The notes below the pieces were generated by a model, which was given only the letters and a program-made list of their open reading frames with translations, made no database searches and was not told the DNA's origin. This document shows, piece after piece, positions 1-4,773 of a stretch of 5,224 nucleotides of DNA. The position numbers and the translations under genes were made by a program. Each line of letters begins with the position of its first letter. The stretch's first letter is position 1. Origin of the DNA: Candidatus Thorarchaeota archaeon (GTDB lineage: Archaea; Asgardarchaeota; Thorarchaeia; Thorarchaeales; Thorarchaeaceae); assembly GCA_016840245.1 (NCBI GenBank), contig JAEOST010000229.1, positions 1-5,224 on the forward strand, read 5' to 3'.

Positions 1-2
1 AG

Positions 3-194
3 TATGGTTGGGATTATGGTGCATTGTACAATACTCTATTCTTCTACTACTTTGGAGATCAGGGAATCCTGAATGGTCCTTACGACAACTTTCAGGATGC
101 ATTCTGGTATGCACGACCATATGTCATTGCAGAACAACCAGACAGTTGCCCTATCATGCTCGATAATCTTGGTGTTCCCTTCGTTGTGAAGTAG
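3..194 (+). CDS. C-terminal end of unidentified protein, possibly caspase-like (partial)
   Basis: An open frame enters from the left edge and ends at TAG 192-194, giving 63 visible residues. The segment is rich in aromatics (YGWDYGALYNTLFFYYFGDQ, then DAFWYARPYV, ending PIMLDNLGVPFVVK). The order 'F.YYF..QG', then '.AF.YA.P.V', then 'Q.P...P.M.DN' and a short hydrophobic end resembles from memory the C-terminal end of archaeal caspase-like or gingipain/legumain-like (clan CD) secreted peptidases. No catalytic His or Cys lies in the visible part, so this identity is a guess. The start, any signal peptide and the bulk of the protein lie outside the window. A T-rich terminator follows closely, so it is probably the last gene of its transcript. 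That it is coding is fairly secure; the family call is weak. Confidence 0.6.
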   Translation, partial: YGWDYGALYNTLFFYYFGDQGILNGPYDNFQDAFWYARPYVIAEQPDSCPIMLDNLGVPFVVK

Positions 195-211
195 AGGTCT
201 AACCTTTACTT

Positions 212-228
212 CCCCTCTCTTTTTTTGG
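212..228 (+). terminator. T-tract terminator after the upstream gene
   Basis: A pyrimidine-rich stretch, CCCCTCTC followed by seven T residues (220-226), begins 17 bases after the stop of the upstream gene. There is no hairpin. Archaeal intrinsic termination depends mainly on T-rich tracts in the non-template strand, which this matches. Confidence 0.55.
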
Positions 229-257
229 ATTCAAACGTATTTCCCACTGAATACCTG

Positions 258-269
258 AGAATATATTCT
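258..269 (+). promoter_or_regulatory. Palindromic TATA-like element of the endonuclease gene
   Basis: AGAATATATTCT is a perfect 12-base palindrome with an AT-rich core (ATATAT). Its centre lies about 28 bases before ATG 292, the spacing expected between an archaeal TATA box and a transcription start at or just before that codon. This suggests a leaderless or nearly leaderless transcript. The left arm is overlapped by a TGAGAAT heptamer (256-262), a motif repeated before the next gene. The promoter role is inferred from position and composition. Confidence 0.45.
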
Positions 270-291
270 GGTGTGGCAACAGAATAATATC

Positions 292-747
292 ATGACGCTC
301 ACAGATACCCTTCTTGGTCTTGGAATTGGATTTGTTTTTGCAGTGATTGTATACTTTGTGATGAAAATCAGACTCCGCCATCGTATCTCAATGGTTGAGG
401 CTGAGTTCAGAGCAACGTGGGCTGAGCAAGAGGCAAGTGTGAGAAAAGATGCCACAAAACGAAGCAGATTCGTATTGAAAGGCAAGATTGCTGAGCACAT
501 AGTACCGCTCTTGAGTGATGTCTTCAGATACAATCCGTCTGATGCACGTTTCATTGGTGCACCTATTGACTATCTGATATTCGATGGATACACCGCTGTT
601 AAGGATGGAGATTCCGAAGACCCAATTACCGTGGTCTTGGCAGATGTCAAGACCGGGGGAGCTCAGCTCAACAAGACAGAACGACGTATCAAAGAGGCAG
701 TCGAAGCTGGACGAGTTCGTTGGGAAACGATTCGATTGGACTTCTGA
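292..747 (+). CDS. Membrane-anchored Holliday-junction-resolvase-related endonuclease (Endonuc_Holl family)
   Basis: This 151-residue protein looks like the predicted endonuclease family related to archaeal Holliday junction resolvases (PF10107 type). One hydrophobic segment at residues 7-24 (LLGLGIGFVFAVIVYFVM) is followed by a basic stretch (KIRLRHR), which would leave the rest in the cytoplasm. A charged, probably helical linker (31-58) leads into the nuclease fold: GKIAEH with E68, GAPIDYLIFDG with D93, and VVLADVKTGGAQL with D118 and K120. These give the E...D...DxK pattern of PD-(D/E)XK enzymes, and the expected residues are present. The family's usual E of ExK is D here. I prefer ATG 292 because the TATA-like box lies about 28 bases upstream. 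GTG 271 would add seven residues and has no good ribosome site. The substrate is not known; DNA cleavage is predicted only from the fold, and structure-selective activity is unproven. Confidence 0.85.
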   Translation: MTLTDTLLGLGIGFVFAVIVYFVMKIRLRHRISMVEAEFRATWAEQEASVRKDATKRSRFVLKGKIAEHIVPLLSDVFRYNPSDARFIGAPIDYLIFDGYTAVKDGDSEDPITVVLADVKTGGAQLNKTERRIKEAVEAGRVRWETIRLDF

Positions 748-770
748 GTATTCAAAATCAGTTCATGCGT

Positions 771-787
771 TAAGAGATTCTCTCTTA
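771..787 (+). repeat. Perfect 7-bp hairpin after the endonuclease gene
   Basis: TAAGAGA-TTC-TCTCTTA is an exact inverted repeat with a three-base loop, starting 24 bases after the endonuclease stop. It is not followed by a T run, so it is not a standard intrinsic terminator. It may mark the 3' end of the message or act as an operator for the next gene. It also contains GATTCTC (776-782), the reverse complement of the GAGAATC motif repeated just downstream. Confidence 0.4.
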
Positions 788-797
788 TACACTTCGA

Positions 798-807
798 TAT
801 TAAAATT
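798..807 (+). promoter_or_regulatory. TATA-like box for the ATC-hydrolase-family gene
   Basis: The AT-rich element around ATATTAAAAT lies in the 131-base gap between the two + strand genes. With usual archaeal spacing it would start transcription near 828, leaving a leader of about 50 bases before ATG 879. Called on composition and position only. Confidence 0.35.
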
Positions 808-811
808 GTAA

Positions 812-877
812 TGAGAATTGAGAATCAAGACTGTACGAAAACAGTTCTGCTTGAGAATGATATTAGAAAGTGAGAAT
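812..877 (+). repeat. Four copies of the heptamer TGAGAAT in the leader of the ATC-family gene
   Basis: TGAGAAT occurs at 812-818, 819-825 (directly tandem), 852-858 and 871-877. Two copies extend to GAGAATC (820-826 and 872-878), and an inverted copy, GATTCTC, is at 776-782. A further copy lies in the endonuclease promoter (256-262). One more exists inside the flavodoxin gene (4870-4876), where it is probably chance. Fewer than one copy would be expected by chance in the window. The copy at 871-877 also forms part of the ribosome binding site, so it may be conserved for that reason. The cluster could bind a regulator of both + strand genes. Confidence 0.5.
870..874 (+). promoter_or_regulatory. 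Ribosome binding site GTGAG fixing ATG 879
   Basis: GTGAG lies four bases before ATG 879. The in-frame GTG at 870 is part of this site and so is unlikely to be the start. The same GTGAG-N4-ATG layout precedes the AOR gene (AGTGAGAATCATG here, AGTGAGAAACATG there, 12 of 13 bases identical). This suggests it is a normal initiation context for this genome. Confidence 0.6.
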
Positions 878-878
878 C

Positions 879-1391
879 ATGAATGACGACACTCCGCACA
901 AATTCGATCAGAAAATTGAGGTCACGTATTCCCAATATTTTGTGAATGCCTTTGCAGAACAAGTGGCCCTAGTAAGGGAGTTAGAGGCCACTATTGGAAA
1001 AGAGAAGACCCACAACATACTAGAGAAATGGTCTGAACGTCGAGTTGTTGAGGGTATAGAGAAGATGTTGAAGGACAATGGAACTGTCATAAGGAATTTT
1101 GAGGATTTCAAGAAGAATCAACGGGAGATGTGGGAGTCACCCAGAGTAACAAAGACACACACTCATGAACCTGTAAAGGAAACCGACAAAACTGCAACAT
1201 ACACAGTCACTGAGTGTATCTGGGCAAAAATATTCCAAGAACTTGATGCAGCTGATATTGGACACCTAACGATGTGCAAGACTGACTTCGCTGCAGCTAA
1301 GGTGTACAATCCCAAAATCAAACTGACTCGAACCAAGACGGTAATGGAAGGACATGACTGCTGTGATTTTGTGTATAGTTGGGACGAGTAA
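879..1391 (+). CDS. L-2-amino-thiazoline-4-carboxylic acid hydrolase family protein
   Basis: This 170-residue protein has the layout of the ATC hydrolase family (PF14196 type). An N-terminal helical, charged half (about 1-90) is followed by a conserved C-terminal half: ECIWAKIFQEL with C113 and W115, a segment with C133 and D136-F137, YNPKIKLTRTKT with N144 and R151, and MEGHDCCDFVY with C161, C162, D163 and F164. In pseudomonads the named enzyme opens the thiazoline ring of ATC on the way to L-cysteine. Many archaeal and anaerobic homologues carry only the family name and their substrates are unknown, so the function here is open. It is a soluble protein with no signal peptide or membrane segment. 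The start is ATG 879, chosen for its GTGAG site; GTG 870 would add three residues. It follows the endonuclease by 131 bases with its own apparent promoter and TGAGAAT-rich leader, so separate regulation is likely. It is convergent with the glutaredoxin-like gene. Confidence 0.85.
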   Translation: MNDDTPHKFDQKIEVTYSQYFVNAFAEQVALVRELEATIGKEKTHNILEKWSERRVVEGIEKMLKDNGTVIRNFEDFKKNQREMWESPRVTKTHTHEPVKETDKTATYTVTECIWAKIFQELDAADIGHLTMCKTDFAAAKVYNPKIKLTRTKTVMEGHDCCDFVYSWDE

Positions 1392-1426
1392 ACCTCGAAA
1401 AGAAATTCGATGTGGAACAGCTAGTG

Positions 1427-1443
1427 ATTTTTGAGGCCTTTTT
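1427..1443 (+). terminator. Double T5 terminator after the ATC-family gene
   Basis: Two runs of five T (1428-1432 and 1439-1443) flank GAGGCC in the short gap between the convergent genes, starting 36 bases after the stop. A weak stem, TCGAA/TTCGA (1395-1399 with 1406-1410), precedes them. The tracts fit archaeal termination on the + strand. The - strand shows only A runs here, so I see no terminator for the opposing glutaredoxin-like gene. Confidence 0.45.
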
Positions 1444-1477
1444 CTGAGGGAGTAGCGGAGGGAATTAGGCGGGGACT

Positions 1478-1807
1478 CTATACATTGAAACATCCCGTCA
1501 CCAAAGCGCGAATCAATGCGGTCCCAACAGCACACTCATCAGGAAGTCCTGTAATTATTTCGTCGCAGATACGAATAGTTGGTAGACCCACAATCCCTGA
1601 CATGTCTGCTGAGTTTTCATTCATGTCCAAGTCAACTTCGTAGACCACTGACGTTGAGAGACCATAGAGTCTTAGGGTCTGATCTAAGATCTCCTTGGCA
1701 GCATCACAGAAGATGCAATGTTCACCCCTATAGAAGACCACGCAACCGGGCTTGTTACAGGAAGTTCCCATGGATGTTATGCATGATTGGATTGCCTCGA
1801 GTCTCAC
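1478..1807 (-). CDS. Glutaredoxin/thioredoxin-fold protein with CIFC active site
   Basis: With the GTG start at 1807 the protein has 109 residues. A hydrophobic strand (CVVFY, 22-26) leads into the redox motif C31-I-F-C34, followed by a helix (DAAKEILDQTLRLYG) and a second strand (VVYEVDLD, 54-61). The cis-proline segment VGLPTIRI (73-80, P76) comes next, then a GLPDE turn and a final helix. This order matches small glutaredoxin or thioredoxin-like proteins and supports thiol-disulfide exchange in the cytoplasm. The partner is unknown. Extra cysteines (C9, C17, C22, C81, C92, C106) are unusual in number for so small a protein. An upstream ATG at 1837 would add ten residues, but it sits only about 14 bases from the TATA-like box and has no ribosome site, whereas the GTG has a near-ideal one. 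It is a single gene, convergent with the ATC-family gene. Confidence 0.85.
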   Translation of the reverse strand: MRLEAIQSCITSMGTSCNKPGCVVFYRGEHCIFCDAAKEILDQTLRLYGLSTSVVYEVDLDMNENSADMSGIVGLPTIRICDEIITGLPDECAVGTALIRALVTGCFNV

Positions 1808-1814
1808 TGACTGT

Positions 1815-1821
1815 CCACCTC
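1815..1821 (-). promoter_or_regulatory. Strong ribosome binding site GAGGTGG for the GTG start at 1807
   Basis: Reading the - strand, GAGGTGG is followed by seven bases and then GTG 1807-1805. This is a strong match to the archaeal anti-Shine-Dalgarno complement at ideal spacing. It lies inside the longer reading frame that begins at ATG 1837, which is why I reject that start. Confidence 0.7.
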
Positions 1822-1847
1822 GGTAAGTACTATTCATTCAATCTTGC

Positions 1848-1854
1848 ATATAAT
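1848..1854 (-). promoter_or_regulatory. TATA-like box of the glutaredoxin-like gene
   Basis: ATTATAT on the - strand is centred about 26 bases before position 1825. Initiation there gives a short leader that just includes the GAGGTGG site and leads to the GTG start. The promoter, ribosome site and start therefore agree. Inferred from motif and spacing. Confidence 0.5.
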
Positions 1855-1956
1855 GCTTCTAAGATGTACAATAGCATCCAAAATGACGTTTTGAGGCACT
1901 CTAGAGCCTTCTCTGGATATACTTTGTAATTTGATGCACCCAAAAAACCAGTTCAA

Positions 1957-1974
1957 TGATTCAATATTGATTCA
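1957..1974. repeat. Direct repeat TGATTCA-ATAT-TGATTCA with palindromic core
   Basis: Two exact heptamers are spaced 11 bases start to start, about one helical turn, and overlap the 10-base palindrome TCAATATTGA. They lie about 105 bases upstream of the TATA-like box of the glutaredoxin-like gene. A regulator site is possible, but in AT-rich sequence such short repeats can arise by chance. Confidence 0.35.
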
Positions 1975-2156
1975 CAGAGTCACGTGCTGTTTCGACTGCT
2001 TAACAAATGGCCATGAGCATTGAAGGTTGGGATGTATTATTCTACGTATTACATTAAACCTCTTCATCAATGCTTCTTATAATAATAGAACCATCCCCAA
2101 CTCCATTCAAGAATCTGCGAGTAGTTCCAGACAGCCTCCTGACCCATCTAGGTAGT

Positions 2157-3950
2157 TCACTCCCATCCATGAAGATTATAGTACTCGTTAACCATTCTCT
2201 CAATGTCAACTGTTGATCCTTTTGTTGGCCCTCTGGTGAGAGGCTCTTGCAGGAACCTATCGGGTAGAGTGTCTTGGTTTCTTGTGAGTCCCAGCTCCCT
2301 ATTCAGTTTAAACTGCAAATCAACAGAATCTCCCATAATCTTCTGGAGTTGGTCCGCATTATAATTGAATCCAGTTCCAGCTTTTAGTAGCGTAGCTGAA
2401 TTCTCGAAGTTTAAGATATCCATACAGAGGCCTATGTTCTTACACATGGTCATTGAGTCTGTCAGAAGGGAGATTTTCTCAGAATAAGTCACAAGAGCTG
2501 CCTTTCCCTCTTCCTCTAATCTCATTGCAGCCTTCTCAGTACCAAATCTGCGTTTTGCTTCTTCTGTTCTGTTGGTCAACTCAAAGTAAGGTTCTGCTCT
2601 TAGATGGTCTGCTCCACGGGATGCTATTGCATAGGTTAGACCATATGCCTTGATTCCTCTTGGGTCTCCACAGATAATGTCGAGACCTTTGACCTGCATC
2701 ACTAGTTTCTGCGCTTCTTCATCGAAGTTCATCGAGACCTTGGTGGCACCCTCGGCAAGTTTTTCACCAAGTCCCTTTCGGAACGTAATATTGTGAACAA
2801 TCTCTCTGATCTTATCTACATCTCCCCACTTGACCTGCAGGCCTTCAAGATCATCTGGTGAGATCAATCCTTTCTCTTGGCACTCAATAATCCAGCCTAT
2901 TACTTCAGATGTTGATATTGAGTCAAGACCCATCTGATTCAACCAGGTGTTCATCTCTAGTGCAAATGCTAGGTCCGAAGCACCCACTCTTGAGCTGAAG
3001 CTGCATAGGGTCTCAAACTCAGGACCTTCAGCCTCGTTGTCCTTACCTATATAATATCTTGAACAGTGGAGGTTGCAGTTAAAGCAGGACTTGTTCTTGA
3101 CTTTGAACTCATCTGCTAATCGTTCACCAGATATCTTGTCAACATAATCACAGATTCCATCTTGAAAGTGATTTGTCGGGAGAATCCCGATACCGTTCAG
3201 ATCATTCATCAACATGGTCGTGCCCATTCGATGACGTTTGTCATACTCATTATGAGCCCGGATAGCCTGCTGAATACTTCTAACAACATCAAGAAACGCT
3301 AACGTATCTGCGACTTCAACAGCACCAGTTCCTCTCAAGGCCAATGCTTTCAGATTCTTAGATCCCATTACTGCTCCCATTCCAGTGCGCCCATTCACTC
3401 TATTGCCACTTGACACAATTGTAGCATAAGCGACCTGATTTTCACCTGCAGGACCAATGGCAGCAACTTGGATTGAATAGTCTCTCTGAGCCTTTCTGAT
3501 ACTGTGTGTAGTTTCAACGATAGTCTTTCCCATAAGATCTGGACACTCTATGAACTCTACACTATCATTAGTGACCATGAGATAGATAGAACTCTCAGAC
3601 TTTCCAGTAATCATGATGTGGTCAAATTCAGTAAGTTTCATCTCAGCGGCAAATTGCCCACCTGCAGCTGAGTCTCCGAGTATACCGGTCATAGGAGATT
3701 TCGCAGTTACTGTGAAAAAGGCTGAAGCAGGTAGTAGAGAACCAGTGAGTGGTCCCACTCCGAAAATTAGTATATTTTCTGGACCTAGCGGGTCACATGA
3801 CCTGTCAAGATGTTCATAGAGGAGCTTTGTATTAGCTGCTCTACCTCCAATGACTGTCCTAATCCATGAGTCATTGATTGTCTCAATATGGAATCTCTTT
3901 TCACTAAGGTCAACTCTTAGAATTCTCCCACTGTGACCGTATCTAGGCAT
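2157..3950 (-). CDS. Tungsten-type aldehyde ferredoxin oxidoreductase (AOR family)
   Basis: This 597-residue protein has the full family length. It would oxidise aldehydes to carboxylic acids, or the reverse, with electrons passed to ferredoxin, using a tungsten bis-pterin cofactor and one [4Fe-4S] cluster in the cytoplasm. The N-terminal domain (about 4-207) holds GRILRVDL, the GGRAAN turn (35-40) and the pterin-contacting stretch GRTGMGAVMGSKNLKA (187-202). Cluster ligands are C289, C292 and C296 (C-x2-C-x3-C), with C503 in DSMTMCK as the likely fourth. C509 in GLC is an alternative. GPEFET (E311, E313), the DPRG motif (429-432) and RGADH (H449) match residues around the active site of known AORs. 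The usual LGLCKF is TMCKN here, so it diverges from the best-known enzymes. Substrate and subfamily cannot be read from the sequence. ATG 3950 has a strong ribosome site and overlaps the ferredoxin gene by 8 bases, which points to tight co-translation. Confidence 0.93.
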   Translation of the reverse strand: MPRYGHSGRILRVDLSEKRFHIETINDSWIRTVIGGRAANTKLLYEHLDRSCDPLGPENILIFGVGPLTGSLLPASAFFTVTAKSPMTGILGDSAAGGQFAAEMKLTEFDHIMITGKSESSIYLMVTNDSVEFIECPDLMGKTIVETTHSIRKAQRDYSIQVAAIGPAGENQVAYATIVSSGNRVNGRTGMGAVMGSKNLKALALRGTGAVEVADTLAFLDVVRSIQQAIRAHNEYDKRHRMGTTMLMNDLNGIGILPTNHFQDGICDYVDKISGERLADEFKVKNKSCFNCNLHCSRYYIGKDNEAEGPEFETLCSFSSRVGASDLAFALEMNTWLNQMGLDSISTSEVIGWIIECQEKGLISPDDLEGLQVKWGDVDKIREIVHNITFRKGLGEKLAEGATKVSMNFDEEAQKLVMQVKGLDIICGDPRGIKAYGLTYAIASRGADHLRAEPYFELTNRTEEAKRRFGTEKAAMRLEEEGKAALVTYSEKISLLTDSMTMCKNIGLCMDILNFENSATLLKAGTGFNYNADQLQKIMGDSVDLQFKLNRELGLTRNQDTLPDRFLQEPLTRGPTKGSTVDIERMVNEYYNLHGWE

Positions 3951-4467
3951 GTTTCTCACTCCAAATCTTTCGTTGTTCTTTGCCTAGTTCTTCAACGTAA
4001 TAGAATCGTTTCTCGCTTGGATTCATCTTCTCCGTATTCACCTTGAATTGCATCAGCGATGGATTGTTTCCTTCAGTAGAAAACACGATTGCCCCCTCAG
4101 TGCAAGCCTCTACACACTTCGGTTTACCTCCACAGAGATCACAGACATAGACGATCTCATTATGAATCTCTATTGCACCAATGGGACATTGACGAACACA
4201 AGAACCACAGAGTGTACAAACAGTGGGTGAGGCAATAACTTGACCAGATTCACCAATACTTAATGCGTCAACTGGACACTCTAGACAGTATCGTTCCTCA
4301 CATTGCTGGCAAACAACGGGGCTATCAATACCTGTTCTATACTGATGCATCACTTTGATTCTGGCCAAATGATTACTTACTTTTCCCGTATGATAGAATG
4401 AGCAGGCAGTTTCGCATCTCCTGCATCCAGTACACTTGCTGATGTCAACCTGTATCGTAACAGTCAA
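3943..4467 (-). CDS. Four-cluster [4Fe-4S] ferredoxin, AOR electron-transfer subunit (AorA/HycB/YdhY type)
   Basis: This 174-residue protein has 16 cysteines in four groups: C12/C15/C18/C22, C53/C56/C61/C64, C84/C87/C90/C94 and C109/C112/C118/C122. The order and spacing match the DMSO-reductase/HycB-type iron-sulfur subunits that accompany AOR-family enzymes such as Aromatoleum AorAB and E. coli YdhV/YdhY. It would carry electrons from the AOR cluster to a soluble acceptor. Group II is C-x2-C-x4-C-x2-C-P, one residue shorter than the usual x3 before the last cysteine. Residues 131-174 form a cysteine-free, charged tail that may dock to AOR. The start is TTG 4467, the only standard start codon between the preceding stop and the conserved VDISKCTGC. 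It places the usual six or so residues before this motif. AAGGAG directly abuts the TTG and GAGGAG lies 15 bases further up, so initiation is probably coupled to the gene before it. Confidence 0.9.
   Translation of the reverse strand: MTVTIQVDISKCTGCRRCETACSFYHTGKVSNHLARIKVMHQYRTGIDSPVVCQQCEERYCLECPVDALSIGESGQVIASPTVCTLCGSCVRQCPIGAIEIHNEIVYVCDLCGGKPKCVEACTEGAIVFSTEGNNPSLMQFKVNTEKMNPSEKRFYYVEELGKEQRKIWSEKHA
3955..3962 (-). promoter_or_regulatory. Ribosome binding site GGAGTGAG fixing AOR start at ATG 3950
   Basis: GGAGTGAG lies four bases before ATG 3950 on the - strand, inside the end of the ferredoxin gene. The alternative in-frame GTG at 3959 is embedded in this site and is therefore unlikely to be the start. 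Confidence 0.65.
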
Positions 4468-4488
4468 CTCCTTGCGCTTCTACTCCTC
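4468..4488 (-). promoter_or_regulatory. Two candidate ribosome sites and in-frame amber stop before the TTG start
   Basis: On the - strand the order is GAGGAG (4488-4483, the last two codons of the TIGR04076 gene), TAG, AAGCGC, AAGGAG (4473-4468), then TTG. Neither purine site has ideal spacing: one touches the start and the other is 15 bases away. The two genes share a reading frame, separated by this single stop and four codons. Translational coupling across the stop is the simplest reading. Confidence 0.45.
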
Positions 4489-4752
4489 AGGCTCCAGTCG
4501 ATAGAGCACGCCACCCTTTGGGTCCGGACATACAAAGTGTTTGACAGTCTTTATCCAATGACCCTCTGGAAGGCTATCCTTGACTCCCAGAACTGGAAAA
4601 ACAGGCATCATGCTCTGCAATGCCCACATGCAGACATGTTTTCCCTCTGGTATCGTGACCTTTGAATTCTCGATATAGAAATAATCACCCACAAGCATGG
4701 GCATATTGCAATAACCCTCAATTCGCTCCACAGTGATTTTTATCTTTACCAT
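4480..4752 (-). CDS. TIGR04076 family protein of unknown function
   Basis: This 90-residue protein is recognised as TIGR04076 by its short length and layout. It has an N-terminal KIKITVERIEGYC strand with C15, VGDYFYI (21-27), an IPEGKHVCMWALQ segment with C41, a hydrophobic MPVFPVLGV stretch (49-57), and the C-terminal KHFVCPDPKGGVLYRLE with the family's CPDP signature (C75). The three cysteines are typical of the family and could bind metal or take part in redox chemistry, but no function is established and I do not assign one. It has no signal peptide and no clear membrane segment. It starts at ATG 4752, 21 bases after the flavodoxin stop, with AAGGA about ten bases before the start. It lies between flavodoxin and the ferredoxin subunit, which suggests a role with the oxidoreductase, such as assembly or electron transfer. 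That is inference. Confidence 0.85.
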   Translation of the reverse strand: MVKIKITVERIEGYCNMPMLVGDYFYIENSKVTIPEGKHVCMWALQSMMPVFPVLGVKDSLPEGHWIKTVKHFVCPDPKGGVLYRLEPEE

Positions 4753-4773
4753 TCTATGTCAATCCTTACCACT

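Larger units (their letters stand above)
1808..2156. other. 349-base gene-free stretch between the glutaredoxin-like gene and the AOR operon
   Basis: I find no convincing gene on either strand. The side near 1808 holds the promoter and ribosome site of the glutaredoxin-like gene. In the middle, TGATTCA is repeated directly at 1957-1963 and 1968-1974, an 11-base step, and between them is the perfect palindrome TCAATATTGA (1961-1970). The side near 2156 is the region after the AOR stop. It shows no clear T tract on the - strand, so the operon's terminator is not identified. Confidence 0.6.

Noticed and set aside
231..554. 107-residue frame on the - strand
   Set aside because: It lies antisense to the endonuclease gene, and its translation has no recognisable domain. 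The opposite frame has a clear family match.
908..1111. 67-residue frame on the - strand inside the ATC-family gene
   Set aside because: It is antisense to a well-supported gene, with no domain and no ribosome site.
1579..1929. 116-residue frame on the + strand
   Set aside because: It is the shadow of the glutaredoxin-like gene, and its translation is rich in R, H, P and S without a motif. It has no promoter or ribosome site.
1972..2067. Possible 31-residue basic peptide on the - strand (starts MKRFNVIRR)
   Set aside because: It has no ribosome site, and the TATA-like stretch before it is too close to the start. The length is within chance for AT-rich intergenic DNA.
1840..2156. Search for tRNA, C/D-box RNA or CRISPR in the intergenic stretch
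   Set aside because: No cloverleaf arms or T-loop consensus are seen. A TGATGA on the - strand near 2065 has no matching CTGA box at usable distance. No regularly spaced repeats with unique spacers are present.
2453..2653. 66-residue frame on the + strand inside the AOR gene
   Set aside because: It is an antisense shadow of the AOR coding sequence with low-complexity L/S/Q content.
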